Shown in pieces: positions 11,401-26,400 of a stretch of 64,000 nt of DNA. The notes under the pieces were generated by a model. It saw nothing but the letters and a program-made list of their open reading frames with translations, made no database searches and was not told the origin of the DNA. Each line of letters starts with the position of its first letter. Positions within the stretch are counted from its first letter, which is position 1. The stretch is taken from positions 56,464,602 to 56,528,601 of the forward strand of contig CM067085.1 in the NCBI GenBank assembly GCA_034008185.1. Reading direction: 5' to 3'. The DNA is from Gorsachius magnificus. Lineage: Eukaryota > Chordata > Aves > Pelecaniformes > Ardeidae. A program made the position numbers and the translations under genes.

Positions 11401-14400
11401 TGGTGCTAGCAGTTTCTGCTGACCTAAGTAGACTGAAGAAAGGAATTTTTTTGTGTTAGATACCAGACCATAATGTCTGAGAGCTGGCACTGAAGACCAC
11501 AGGAAAATCCCTTTGTGTAGGTAAAGGCTGATAAGTAATATGCCTGGAGCCAGAGGTTGGACTAGATGACCTCTGGAGGTCCTTCCCAGCCCAAATTATT
11601 CTTCCAGGTCTTTGCAAAAGCTGCCAGAAACTCCGTCACTGTCATATCTATCACCAGTTAGGAGGTGGCAGAAGGAGGGGCAGCACAGGGTGCATGGTGG
11701 GGTGGTGGAAGGTGTGCAGTGGTGCAGGAGTTTTGGGACGTCTCCCTGGTGATGTACTGTTTACTCATGCACTTCCACAGGGCCCATGGTGGGGCGGTGA
11801 GGGAGCTGGGGTCTGTGCCTGCCAGACTCAGCCAGGAATGCAGGTCCAGATGTTGCATGGTGTGATACTGACCTGCTGAAGGTCAGAGTGGGTTATCTGA
11901 GGTGGCTGTTGCGGGAGTTGGTCTTGGAGAGACTTTCAGGGCTGGGCTCTGTGCCTCGGTGGCGGTACACAGTTCCATGCTGAGCTGCTGTTATCTTATG
12001 TAGAAGTCACTTGTTTCTGATACAAATCTTCCAGTGGCAATAAGATGTTGCTTTTACATAATCTAATGGGCATTTATCTGACAAAATGCTGGGCATGATT
12101 CATCAAGACAGCAGTTTGTCCAGCAAGCTATTGGGTAAGTCTTTATAACTTAAGCTGTAATAATTTGGTCGTCAAGTGGATTATATGCATCTGTATTGAT
12201 TTTATTTCAGTTTTCTTGCAACCTACAATAGCCTTACGGACAAACACCTGGTTGGATATTTCAGCAATACCAGGAGAAGACGACATCTCCAGAGATCAGG
12301 ACTGGTAATGTTGAAAAGTTGCTTTTACTGAGAAAAAAATACAAGAGAATTCTTTGTTTCTTTTAGTATTGCACAAGTCAAACCACTGATGGTTTTGTTG
12401 TTTATTTGTTAGAGGTATGCGTTCTCCTTGGTAAGAATTCGACCAGCTAGCCAAACACGTGAAATTATGCTGTGCCAGATCAAAGCCACACGATCACACT
12501 GAGGCTGAGGGCGGGTTCGTTTAGTCCAAGCACGTCCCACTGCATTATTATCTACTGTTGGTCAGTGAGATATCGCCGGGGCGCAGGGCTGCGGTGCGTA
12601 AAGCTGCGCTACTGAAATCAGAATGACAGAAAGACAAGGAAAACTGAGCTTGGAGCTTAGCTCCGTGTGCTAAGTGGTTTTGAAGATGCTAAGGACAGCC
12701 GAGGAAATACTCTGTAGCTGGCATTGAGCACGTTTCAGGACATCAAGGTCCAAGGGCCACTTGGGGCTATGAAGATGCTAGCATGGGGGCTGCTGGTGGA
12801 TGATGATTCCACACTAGAAGTGATGTGCTACCAGTCAATGTGGGGGCCATACTCCATAGAATATCAAACTTATGCTTCCACTGCACCTTCTGTAATGCAA
12901 CAGTTATAATGTGTATCTGTGTGAAACTGGGAACAGTGGCTGACGTGGATTGATGATATATGTAAATACTGGAGAGCCTTGGCTTAGCCCTGAGCTTCTG
13001 CTCAGTAATGCAGTTTCAGTAGGTTGTTACGTATAACTGCACAATTACGCTGATGTGAGAATGTTCATCAATCTGCTTGTATTTCATATCCAGGCAGAAG
13101 AAGGTATTTCTTGGAGAGGTTTTGATAAATTCAAAATGTTTTCATGTTTTTGCTCCGTATTTCTTTTTGCTCATTGGAATTTGCCTCTGCAAAATCTTTC
13201 AGTTTGCAAATATACAGAATCATATGGATTCTTTTAGGGCTTTTTAAACTGAAATCTAAGCTTCTTTGACTCTACTAGCTGTTTAAGTAGCTTCAGTGTT
13301 ATTTTTCAAAACCATTTAATGGAAAACTGAAGGATTTGGTAAAGGTGAACGTGCTGAATATTTTTAAAAATACTTACACACTCCTAGGTGCGACTGTTTA
13401 GCACAGGCAGATGCAACCCTTACACAGTAGGAAGCCAAGTATTTCATTCCCCCCCACCGACTTGGGCAGTGGCCCATGAAGAATAAGGCTGAGCCCTCAA
13501 CTGTTAAAAAATGTGACTGCTGCTCTCCTGCTCTCTTCATTTTGCTGATGGGGTCCATGGGGTCAAAGAAACTCCAATTCTGTGCTGGGAAGGTTCCAGC
13601 ACCACGGCAGAAGCAGAGGTGGTAGCTAACCGGGAAGAGAAAGTAGTCTTTCTGAGAAATTGCACTCTGTTTACAAGTGTGCTTTATTCTGTCTTCTCCT
13701 CTTCTTTTTAGTTACATTCTATTTGTTTACGGCAGATCTCAAGGAGCGGAAGAATAATATCTGATAAAGAATATCGGCTAAATGCCCTGAGGAGGGATCA
13801 CCAAAGATATGTACAGGAGTGTCTGGCTCGGGCCATATTTCATAAGGTCCTTGACATGGAGGTAGGCATTTACTAGTGATGTGTAAGCATTTTCAGATAC
13901 CTCTCTACTGACAGCCAGTGGCTGGTAACTCGTACCGGACTGTTTTCCCTAGCTGTGCCCTCATGGTCCCCTGAAAGGCTCTCTCCTGCTGGGAAAAAGG
14001 ACAACCTTTGTGCTTGACGTCCCCCACATGAAACCTCCACTGGCTTCTGGTTGTTAAACCATACTGTCATTAGAACATACACTGTTCTGGCTCACTACAC
14101 TTTGGCAGTCATTGGATTATGGGATGACAGTCACAGGGCTAGTTTGCTTCAAAAATTCTAATCAAAACCAAATAGTTTGAACATGGTTATATATCTTATT
14201 TGAGTACAAAATCTGGGCACGTGCCTGTTACATATCAAGAATGGAATTGGTCCCTACAACTTTACAAATACGCAGTTGTTCCCCTGCCAATGTTAATATT
14301 CATAGGTGTAATGCAAATGGATTGAATCAATAGTAGCTTCATCATAGGGCTCCGTGAAGGTAATGACCAGGGAGCAGGTAAGAGACAAGCAGAACAGAAG

Positions 14401-17400
14401 CAAGTGTGTTCTTACATTCATTGATATCTTATGATGTCCATTAATGAGATTTTTCTTTCTCTTACATTGATAGCGTCATCATCAGCTGGAAATAAAAAGG
14501 AAACTTGAAAATTCTGTGAGGAAGGAGAGGGTGGAGAAAATCAAGGTAAGGCTTGAGTGCTACTGAGTACTGATGGGACATGGCAGTTTTGCCCCGTGTT
14601 AAATAACAGCCATGAGTCAGGCCAGAGATTCATTGAGCCAAGTGTCCTGTCTCTGATGTTTATGGAAAAAGTACAAGAAACAGGCAAGTAGAGGATGACC
14701 CTGCCCCAGGTTACATCGCCTTCTTCCTCTATCCAGCAGTTCAGGAACTTCCATTCATGCACATGGTTCCTTCTGAATCTGCTTATTATTTTGGTTCTGC
14801 GGTGTTCTTGGTTGTGGAATTTAATTATGAGATGTATGAAATGGTACTTCCTTGCATTTCGGCACAATAATTAATGTATCTGCTGTCTGATAATGATGTT
14901 TGATGCTCCATTGTTCTTGTTATGAGAAAAATTAATAACTGTTCCCCTTTTCCACAGCATTGGTGGTTTTACACACCTTTTTCTTATTCTTTCTCAGTTT
15001 TCCAAGCTGAAGACCCTCAGTCTATTGAATCTTTCATACATGAGCCATTCCAGGCTTCTCATTACCATTGCCATTTTTTTAGCTTTTCCAGTGGTACTAT
15101 TTCTGTTTTGAAATGGGGAACTAGAACTGGATTAATAATTTAAGATACGTGTCGCAGTTCTTCTCCTTGTAATTCTAGACACTATCTGCTTTTGACTGCT
15201 GCTGAGCACTGAGCTCACATTTTCAGTCATTTGCCTCTCCACATGCTGCAGAATCAGCATGTAAGTAATGAAAAGAGGTTTCAGAAGTCTTCACCTTGGT
15301 GTCATGTAGGTAGAGCTTGATCCTGTAGTTGTTAGAGTAATGGAAATCCCACCAGAAGTCAATGGTTCTTCTCCCCATGAAGTCCCTTGACTGAAATATA
15401 CTCGACATCTTATTTCTTTATTAGCCTGCATACATTGAGAAGAATGCATTGAGAAGCTAGCTGCTTCTTTGAGTGGTTGAAGAACAATGTAAAATCTTTT
15501 TAATTTTAAATAAGACATTTATGAGCAATTCATCAGGAAAAGAAAGGAGGAGATTTTCTTGAAAAACACTGATCGCTATGGCAATTGCCAAGGCATGATT
15601 TACTGACTGAACTCCTGCTGTTAGAAAGTTGCCACAGTGGAAGCAGTGACTAAGACACCCTGTCAAGGGATTCTGGACTCAGATAATTTTGGAACATAAA
15701 CCAAAACTACTTCCTTCAGTGAGAAGTGTAAGGGAGACGCCTGTAGATATGTGATCTGTATCTTTGCTGTGATGCCACACTGGGACACAGGAACCTGGCT
15801 GGAATTAGCAGTGTAATTTAATTCTCACCTCATACATTCAGTGAATTCGGCTGAGTAGCTAATCTAAAAGGAAAGGAGAAACACAGGTGGCTGGGCAAGG
15901 GAGGATGAGAAACATAGCTATCTCTTTCCAGAAGAGTAGTCAGCCCAGCATGGAGCTTTTGAAAAGAAAACATAGGGAGGGGCAGCAGTCAGAGCAAAGA
16001 AGTGGCAGATGCACTCAGATTTAAAAAAGAAGGAGACTTTCAACCAAACCAAGAATTGGGAGATATACAGAAACAGGCAGATGAATTGAATTTGGGAGGA
16101 TCTGCAGCTGGAGAAGGCTGCAGAGAAATGAAAAAGAGATGGGAACAAGTCTTTTTCCTTGACCCTCTCTCATTCTCCCCTTGATATCCTTTCCTTCCTT
16201 AACCACGTGTTCCATCAGGTCCAGATCATCATAGCTGTCCAATGAAAGACAGAGGGAAGGTGAGCTCAAACATTGCTGTTAAGAGTATTTAGTACCTGAA
16301 AGATGCAAATGTCTCTTCTTTTAGGTGGAACAATCCAGAAGATCAGTGGAAGGTGCTAGCCCTCTGCGCTCCCCACATCCACCACTTGGTCCAAGAGGTC
16401 ATTACGGGCTCCATCCTTTAGTGGCTGGAGAACCAGCTGGTCACTCGCAACTGGTAAGTTTTACCAAATGCCCCATATGGTATCATGGAAGAACACACAG
16501 CTGAAAGCGTGCACATATACCGATGACATCTGTGCTTAGTCTAGAGCGTTGACTGCCCTGATTGTTCAGATTAGGGCCTCATCCTTCATCACTTGAGGAT
16601 GATTTCCCGTTTGCAGGATAGGGTGATTAAAGAGAAATCTCAAGAAGCTGATGTTGCAGGAATGGCACATCAGAACTTAGAAAAAAAAAGCTTTGCTTGT
16701 GATAAGTCTGCTTTAATCTTTCCCTTTTATCTGCCTTATCACCCAGGGTTAGGCCAGTATCAGTACATTAAGTATTGTTAGTGAATACTGTGGCTGTAGG
16801 CAAGTTTACGGATGTTGTAAAATCCTGGAAGCAGTGGAGGTCTTTTAGAAAACAGAGCTGAAGGGGTGCAGTAAGGCTAAAGCTCTTTCCAGAAGGCTGT
16901 GCTTTGGAGCTCTGGCTCAGAAGCATCTTACTATCTGTTAACAGGCAGAGAAGGAATGTTAATATACTCTTGAAATATAATGATACTAAAGTCAAAGGTC
17001 AAACATATAGTCCAGTTTTAACTGGTTCTCCATTTTGATAATGATAATTGGTGCAGATTGAAGAGACTTTCAGTCCTGGGTGACCTTTTCCTCTCCATCC
17101 CATGCAGAGGGTACCTGGACCTGTAGTTGATTATAGTGGTGGGCATCCTTCTCATCAACACCGATCCAAGGAGCCTGCCTTTTCTAAGATGGTGAGTTAA
17201 CTCAGTTAAACATTTTTTTTAGGTTTCAACATATCAATGTGGTATTCTGAAGGGTATACAAGGAAAAGATGAAATAATTAAAAAGGCAGAAAAATGCTGA
17301 GTATGGAACAAAAATAGGCATGATTTTGTCATGCATTCTCTCAGTGTCCATGTGCTGAAGTCGCCAAAACACAGCACACTGCTACAGTTTCGATGAGTTC

Positions 17401-20400
17401 ATTATGTTTGCTTCAAGGCTGCTCTGTGAAGAGACAGCAGCAAACCCTACATTTATGCCCAAGAGTTATTTTGGATGCTCCAGTTTTTGGATGCTCAATT
17501 AGAGATGCCTAAAGGAGCCTGCCTCTTCAGAGGCAGACTCAAAAATTCCGTTTCCTGAAGGTACCGAAGGATCACTCATCACTTCCAAATATCTTGATCC
17601 CTGCTATTTTTTTTCTTCATGATGCTGCTCTGCACTGGAAACTATACACTGAGATTTTGTAGCTGTTTGCTTTTTCTTTTTCTAGACTTCCTGGCGACCA
17701 AATACAGCTCCAGGAAATATGCAACACCCGCTTCGCCTCCCACCAGTTCACAGCTGTGCTGCAGTAGGGTCTGTACCAAAGACTTCAACCTCTAAACAGA
17801 AGTGCCGCGCACCTGAAAATGATGAGCAGTTTGCCAGTGGGGTAAGGCCATGTTTCATCGTGAAAATAACATAATTTTAAAGTCAGCTTTATAATACTGC
17901 TTCACTACTGTAGTTCCCATAACTGTGTACTTCAGGCAACATGCCGACCAAATGGTTATCAGCTTTTATTTAAACTCTCCTTTTTAACTTCCCCTTAATT
18001 TTCAAGACATTTTCTTACTGGTCTAATGCCCAATTCTTGATCACAGCCAGGAAAAATGTCATGACTTCTTCTTCATAGTATAAAATCTCTCTGCATGCAA
18101 ATTTTTCTGCCTCTATATAGATTTTCTGTTACGTAGAGAGGGAGGCAGGTACTTGGTTACACCAATAACTCAGGAATATTTTCACATAGTTTTATGAGTT
18201 TTCATCTTCATCTACAGCTGCAAAGTAGCAAAAAACAAATTTCTTTTTTTTACCATTCGTCCTACTAAGTCACACTAGTGGATTCAGAGAGTGACAGCTT
18301 TCTGCAGTAGCCAGACATGATCTTGATATGTACGTAGTTACTTTCAGGTGACGTTTGGACTTGTGTTCTGTTCTGGAAAAATGTTGCATAATTGGCTTTG
18401 TGTTAGGAGTTCCAAAGGACTGGAGGATTTTGGAATGGGACTGTGACCTGCTACCCCTGACTGGCAGGCACCCTTCTGCTATGCATTTGCTCTGTATTGT
18501 GATGGTCACGATCCTTTCTTCAAGAATTTGCTGGCACTATCTATGTCTACTCAAATTATGGGTGATTTAAATGGTTTCTTTAATGCTCGCTACTGACAAA
18601 ACAGCTAAATCGGATCCAGAACATGCAACGTTTGCAGAATTTATTCTCTAGAGATGTCTTGCTTTTCAGGGCCCTGGTTCTCTGTTTGCATTTCATCCTG
18701 AAGGAGGACTAAACCTCCACTACAAATGGCAAAGAATTGTTTTGAACCACATCTTGTCTAACTGATGCCAAATGATGTTACTGTTGGAAGATTCTGGCTG
18801 CTTTGGCATTTGCTTGCCATCTGAGAGAGCACATCAGTGCTGTGGGATTGTGCAGCCTTCTGTCTGCTTGTGATCAGAACTCGGCATGGTTACAAGTAGT
18901 ACATGGTTTACAATGTTGCATATATCTATGAGGGTGATGTTTTCAAGCAATCTGCCTGTTGCTTTGCAAATTAAAAGAAAGGGTTTTAGCACAGAAACGT
19001 TTTCATGAACAAAATTGCAAGCACCAGGTTAAGGAATTGTTCTAGAAGTATGTGGGTTATTAAACGTAAAGAGCAGTCAAACCATGGTTAGTTCAATATG
19101 CTTGGTAGCTATTTTTACGTAATTATTTAAACCTGGTTAAAATGTTTTTGCAGGAGGAGAGGAGTGGGGTAAGACTTATGAATTCAATGGAATATGCGAC
19201 TGGTATATCCCCGTATCAGCTCCCCGTCATTAACACTTATGCAATACCAGTGCCACCTGCCCCCCCGCAGAAAGGAGACAAGAGTGTAAATGCAGTGAGA
19301 AATGGGGTGCCCAGAGGCAGACGATTTCGCCCTACCACTGCACCAAATGGCTTAGAGCAGCTTTTACCAAAGGTAAGTTATCTTGGTCTACTTCTCAGTT
19401 TATACATGTTATTTATATATATATAAAAAATATATATATGCATATTACCTTCCTCATTGATGTATTTGCCTAATGCTGAAAGATGTGTATACCTAGTTTG
19501 CATAAACATTCACTGAATTTTTTTAATAAAGAAAATTTATTAAAAAATATAACTGCCACCCATCTCTCTATATACTAAAATATTTGATGTTTTTCATTAG
19601 TTGGGGGGGAAAAAGGTGCTTAAACAGAAAAAATATAGCAAAATATTGAAAGCCTTCCATCTTAGTCAATGTGATTCTGTCTCTGGACACATCTAGTACC
19701 AGACCTTCAGAGGGATATATGACATGTTTTGAGTGTATGAAAACTTCATCTGTTGTAGGAATCCAAGACTGGGAGGGACCATATAGGTCATTAAACCTGG
19801 TCCCTGCAGTTTTGGACAGTTCAATGCAATGGATTTTCAGTCCAAAATAGTTTCCTGCCCTTCTGCATGTTACAAAACACGTTCCAATTTAAGCAGCTCA
19901 AGGCCTGTCATAAGAGACTGGAAGCCTCAAGCGTATGCCACACATACGTGATCTTTGTGTTTGCCTTTTGGTAGAGTTGGAAGCTGAATGCATTTTATGT
20001 GTATTTCCTGCTGCAGAATTCTGGAGGATTCCCTAAGCCCTCATTACGCAGCAATGCATTTGTTACCATGGTCTTTCTAGGAAAAAGTGTGCATTTATCT
20101 CATGATGACGCTGATTACAGAGATGAAATCAAAGTCTATCAGCAGCATTGTGGAGGAGAAAACCTTTGTGTCTACAAAGGCAAGCTATTGGAAGGAGGTA
20201 AGGCTAAAGAGTCAAAGAGTTTGTATTGGTTCTGGCAAGATCTTTTTTTTTTTCTTTTTTTGGCTAAAATGTTGATGTGATATCAAAATGATTTCAGTTG
20301 AGCTCAGTCAAGATACATGCATGGAGGAATTTTTATACTGTCTGCCTCCACACTAAATCTGGATCTACTGTTTCATGATTGAAAGTGAGGTTACAGTTGC

Positions 20401-23400
20401 TTTTGCAAGTTAGGGTAGAATGAATTTAGAAAACTGATTTGGCAAAATACTGTAGCTTAGATTAATTCTGTATAGAGATGTATGGTTAATAAATTGTAGT
20501 GGTAGCAGTAAGCTGTCCTTAAATAGGGGTTATCTGCTTCTCACTTGCTATAATACATCAATGCACGTTGCTTATTATTCCAGAAGGAAAAATGCATAGT
20601 GGGAGCCCAATTGCCATCTCTTTTACCTGAGTGCAATTCCATCACACCAGTAAAAGGCAAATTGTGTTCTGGGAAAATGGGAAGAGGAAATGTCTGGGAG
20701 ATTTTCACTTATGAGGAAGAGTGATTCCACAGATCACATCCCTCATTCCAGCTCACAGAACCCGCTGTGTTTGTGTTTGCATATTCACTGGTTGTGAAAA
20801 GATGGTGCAGAGGTCCCTGCACTGCAGCCTGTCCCCTGAGGCTGTGGGTGTACTGCAGAGTGCCCACAGATCTGGTCAGGGCGTTTGTTGCAGCTGTGTC
20901 CCAGCTGTGAAAAATCTGTCCTTTGTGTGTGCTCCTCTTGTCCTGAGCCCCATCCACACCTATTAGGGAACCTGCTGGAGTACAGCGTGGCTTCCTCCCT
21001 GCTGGTGTGTGCTCAGTTTGCTCTGGAAGGATACTATGACTTGTGGGTTAAGGGACTACAACCCAGTGTTCTCCCCCGGTATGGAGCAGGATAACAGCCT
21101 GAGAGCCCTTAAGGCCTGGATGTTGAAAAATGCCCTTGCAGGGTAGCCTGAAATGGCTCCAGAAACAGCATCTTTCCAGCTGCTCAGTGTTGCTCTGAGT
21201 ACGACCGTATTAGTGCAGGCGCAGAGCCGCTAATATTGCAGCTGCACTGATCTGGAGCCTCGTTGCACTTTGCAAGTGCTGCAGGAACTCTAACATGCTG
21301 CTGCACTGTACCTTGCACGCACACACCAGGAATCCTAAGCTTCCTGTGCATAGTGTACACTCCTGTAACGCAAGTGGCAGAGTTAATTTTTTTGAGACAG
21401 GAGGCTCTGCTCTCTGTTGTGCTGTAGCGATGAGCGGCCAAACTGATGATGTATTTGCTTGTCCCAGGTGTGCCCAGCTTGGCACTCCTGGGTCAGAAAG
21501 AGACCAGGCGGTTGTGTGGGGAGGAGACAGAGTCTTATCAACTAATTCGTACATCTGAGAACCTCAGAGGGCCGGGTGCTTTAGTGGTGATGCAGAGGAG
21601 ATACAACAGTTGCAACAGGCTGACAGTAAAGCGTAACCTTTTTCTTTGAACCCTTTCCTTTCTGTGATTGCAGAGACCTTTCGGTTCATCTCAAAAAGGC
21701 ACCATGGTTTCCCATTCAGCCTCACCTTTTTTCTCAATGGGATACAAGTGGACAGGTTGAGCTGTTGCTGTGAGTACAAGCATCAGAAGCGTTCCAGGCT
21801 GGGAGGCAGACATGGATGCTTCGGGTTTCTCAATGTGGAGGGAGCATCTCCTTGTTACCGGTACGGAGACAAAGACACTTTGGACTTAGCAGCCCAGTTT
21901 TTGGAGAGTTTATCACTTGTTTCCTCTTTTTTAATCTTTCTGGCACCCCACAGCTCTGTAGAACCTCAGCTGTTTCTCGGTGCCCCTTGAAATGTGCAGA
22001 ACTGAGCTTATCCCTCAGGGTCCCACATCCAAGGTTGCATCAATGTCAGCTATGTGCTGCCTCTGCAGTCGCTCTGTGGAGTACGCACAGCGGTGGACAG
22101 TGTTTGCACGGGCTATGTCAGCTTCTCAGGAGGCAGTCGGCACTTCCTCAGCAGTCATGTATGGAGGAATAGGTGTGGGGTGGTGCACATACATACATAT
22201 GCCACTTGCATGTTTCTGCTGGAAGTGATAGTGAAACAAATAGCAAGAGTGCTGCTGAGTCAACTGTAGTTTTCAGGGGTTTCTTTGAGATTGTGAGAAC
22301 AAGATAATTTATTTTTAAACGCCTCTCTAAGGTGGGATTCTACTGTAATACCCCTGGCTGCAGAATAAGACAGTATTGAATGTTAGCTATGTTTCAGACA
22401 ACAAATGAGCGCAGAAGATTCTTGGTTTGGGGCAAAAGTCAATGCTGTGAGCAACAGCTGTGGTTTTGCCAAGAGGCTTTAATTTTAATAAAATCTTCCT
22501 TTTGTGTGATTGTTAAGTCAGGCCAGACAAGTAAACTTCTGCACACATGGATGATTTTCAAACCTTTTTGTTCTTTTCACAAGTAATTTTTAAAAGAGCA
22601 GCAAGCAGTTGGAAGAAGAGAACCTCAACAGAGCTAAACTCCATTTTTCAGATAAGGACCAAATTCTAAGAAAAAAATTCTACTTTATTGTACCGTATAT
22701 TTTCTACTCCAGTCTAACACTGAACATGATTTATGTAAATGCATTACTTAGTATGTTCAAAGTAGTGAAGAGCATCTGAATTCAGAATGGATATAGTGGC
22801 TATAGAGTTTAGGAAATGTCCAAATCTCAGCTTTTTTTTTGTTTTTTTTTTATTTCTGGAAAGATTTGAAATGAAATTTTCTGAACCAATGTAGTCTCCA
22901 GGAATTGGTTAACGTCTTCCTGAGTCACCCCCACATTCTGTCCACCTTCCCCCCTTATTCTTAGTGAAATCTCTGTTTTCCTGTCTCTTGTCATTCCAGC
23001 CAACTGTATCTGGTAACTAAAAACCATCTCCATTAACCAGATTCTCCCCATAAATGACAACTATTTTCGTGTCTCCCTCAGGTCAAGTGCAGTTGTATTT
23101 GTTTCCTGTTTTGAGTATGACACCACATCCACACATTAAATACCCACTCTGGTTCTCAGTAAAGATCCCAGCTGATTTTCCCTGTTGGGTTAAGGCTTTG
23201 GTTCACAAAGAGGTGATGCCGCAGTGATTTCTACACCGATGCTGTGATCCTTGCATGGAGAGTTTTTTGCTGTCTTAGATTCAGCATTTCCATTCAGTAG
23301 AAGTGCTTCAATATCTCAGAGGTCCCTGAAAAAATACCACGAACAAATAATTAAAAACTAGGACTCTTTTCAGAAATTGTCACGTTTACATTTTATGCCC

Positions 23401-26400
23401 GCACAACTAAAGGATTTCTAGACTGAGTGACTGTAGGATATTCCACAGTAGTTTGTAAACAGCTGGAATGTGAGGGGAATTGCAATCAAGCCTTACAGAA
23501 AAAAAAGCAGTTTTGGTGGAGGAAAAGTTTTTAAGACCTAGGTGTCTGTGAAGAAAATAAGGTTTTCCAGAGAGAGTTGAGATTAGCTAAAGTGATCGTT
23601 CCAGTTTCAATTGCATCCTCTACTTGCAGATTTGAATTGACATGCTATGAACAGCAGAATGTCCTGGCACTCATAGGTGGGGTAGGGTGGCTCTTCGTGC
23701 CAGCAGTTAATGTTAATCAGGAGTAGGAACTCTGGTCTCTTACATGAGCCTCCTACCCATAACGTGGAGAGGCTGTCACTCCATTTTACACAAGAGGAGC
23801 AGTCTCAACAAGCAATTCAAAATGCTTTGTTTTCCAACTGTTTGGGTTTCTGTTAGGTAGAAAAAACAGGACAGAAACTGAAAACAATTCAATTTCAACC
23901 TCTCTCTTCCCCTGCAGTTATTAGACCCAGCAGACAAATTAAAAAAACAGTCTTATCCACAAAACCTGGGTTATCACTTTATTGGGTGTTACAGCAGGAT
24001 CTGGATCAAGCACACCTCTGGCTTGGGGCTTGTCTGCCTTTCTCGGTGATTAAACCTTCACAGATCGTGCTCGGTGTAGCTTGAAGTTAATGGATGCTTA
24101 TGATAATTTTGGTTTTACAGAATCACAGAATCACAGAATCGCAAGGGTTGGAAGGGACCTCGGGAGATCATCTAGTCCAACCCCCCTGCTAAAGCAGGTT
24201 CTCTAGAGCATGTTACACAGGACTTCATCCAGGCGGGCTTTGAATATCTCCAGAGAAGGAGACTCCACAACCCCCCTGGGCAGCCTGTTCCAGTGCTCCG
24301 TCACCCTCAGCCACTCCTCCCAGTTTTGTGTCATCAGCTAACTTGCTGATGGTACACTCTGTCCCCTCGTCCAGGTCATTGATGAACAAGTTGAACAAGA
24401 CTGGGCCGAGTACTGAGCCCTGGGGAACTCCACTAGCTACCGGCCTCCAACTGGACTCTGCCCCGCCGATCAGAACCCTCTGAGCCCTGCCATTCACCCA
24501 GTTCTCAATCCACCTCACTGTACACTCATCCAACCCATACTTCTTGAGCTTCCCTATGAGGATGTTATGGGAGACAGTGTCAAAAGCCTTGCTGAAGTCA
24601 AGGTAGACAACATCCACCGCTCTCCCCTCGTCTACCCAGCCGGTCGTGCCATCGTAGAAGGCTATCAGATTGGTCAGGCATGATTTCCCCTTGGTGAATC
24701 CATGCTGGGTACTCCCGATGATCTTCTTTTCATCTACTTGCTTGGAGAGGACACCCAGAATGAGTTGTTCCATCACCTTTCCAGGGACGGAGGTGAGACT
24801 AACTGGCCTGTAGTTCCCTGGGTCCTCCTTCTTGCCCTTTTTGAAGACTGGAGTGACATTGGCTATCTTCCAGTCCTCAGGCACCTCTCCTGTTCTCCAC
24901 GACCTTTCATAGATGATGGAAAGTGGCTCAGCAATGTTGTCTGCTGGTTCCTTCAGCACTCTCAGGTGCATTCTATCGGGGCCCATGGATTTGTGGGTGT
25001 CCAGCTTCCTTAAAAGATCCCTAACCTGACCCACCTCAACCGAGGGAAGGTTGTCCTTTCTCCAAGCTTGCTCACTTGTTTTAATCTGTTTATACTTCAA
25101 TTGTCACCTTTAAGTGCAGACAGTGTTACTCTCCTTCAAGGAGGAACTGCATCTGTGTTTGTGCAGCACTTGAGGATTTTAAGGTGCTTCTCCAAGTCAG
25201 TCGTTATCACTAACCTTGTCATCTGAGTGGCAATGCAGAGGTAGATAGGTACCTGATAATGAGCTAAATAGCTCATTGCATCCGCTGCCCTTCTGTTGTT
25301 CACAGAAAGAAAAATGTGATACTTTCCAATTCTCCTTTTCCTTTTACAGGTGCATTATTGCAATGGGTCTGGACAGAAAACCATCCCCTCCCAAGAGGAA
25401 GATGGAGAACCATGAGGAAAAGCATGTGGGTTCCCAGAGAGATGAGGTGCACAGTGAGCCAAGTAAAAGCAGTGTTGAGCAGAAATCAAGGAAAGATTCA
25501 GTGTTAGTCATCTTACCAGGTCATGGAGTGAGTGTGGAGACTACCGAGGACAAAATGGAGACCGGACAGGAGTACAGAAAAGAAGAAAGGAAAAAACTGT
25601 CGGATCGTGAGAGCGAAGCTAGTCAGGAAGACACCGATAAAAATGGTACAGTATTCCAAAACACAAGCAGGGGATGCTAAATGGGAGAGGACGATTCTGG
25701 AGAAGGTATGGGATTGTGGGCCTCCAACTTCACATGGAGCATCCTCTCTTAGGACACCTCATGTGTGAGAAATGTGGTGTTCCCTGTGGCTGGGCAATAA
25801 AATTAGTGGGCCTCCTTTAAGCCAAGCAAGAGAATGAGGGGGTTTGGCAATAGCCAAGAAGGTGAATAAGGAAGGTCTGAGAGGCTGAAAGAGGAGCCTG
25901 CGGTAGGTGGGAAAGCAGGACGAAAGTGGAGCACAGTGAAGGGACAACGGTGAAGAAGAAGAATGGCAGCAGGTGGAGGACAAGAAGAGCAGAAGGAAGA
26001 AATGGGAGCTCCTAAGGGAGACAGGACAAGCATAAGGTGAATGGAGAGAAGATGGTGGGCATAGAGGCAGGAGGTGGAAAAGCCTCCTGCTGCCTGACGT
26101 GAGATGGATGGGAGGGAGGGACGAACTGCGAAGGGGAGGAGGCTGAATGCTGGGTTCAGAAGGGGAGGGAAGGTGGGAGGAGCATATAGCAGCAAAATGT
26201 CAGCAAGATTTAGCACCAGATGAACTATTTTGGTCTTTTCTCCTGCCTGTTGCCAGCTGGAGTGCAATGCTTTGTTCACCTAAGGCTCTTCCCAGTCCCT
26301 TCTCTACCACACTGCCCCAGGCACCGCTTCCCTGACACCTCCCCAAACCTCCAGCTTCCTCGCTTGTCTGAGCATTTGTTCCCTCTGCTCCAGGTCTACC

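Larger units (their letters stand above)
2434..12210 (+). other. ERICH3 intron 1 (about 9.8 kb)
   Basis: GT-AG intron from GTGAGT to TTTATTTCAG. It holds three CR1 pieces (about 3801-4400, 7970-8043, 11541-11605) and a T run at about 9306-9320. Short open frames inside it show no conserved domain and no convincing exon borders. The first 330 bases belong to the CpG island. Confidence 0.8.

Noticed and set aside
24702..25013. 103-codon open frame on the + strand
   Set aside because: It is the opposite strand of the CR1 reverse-transcriptase region.
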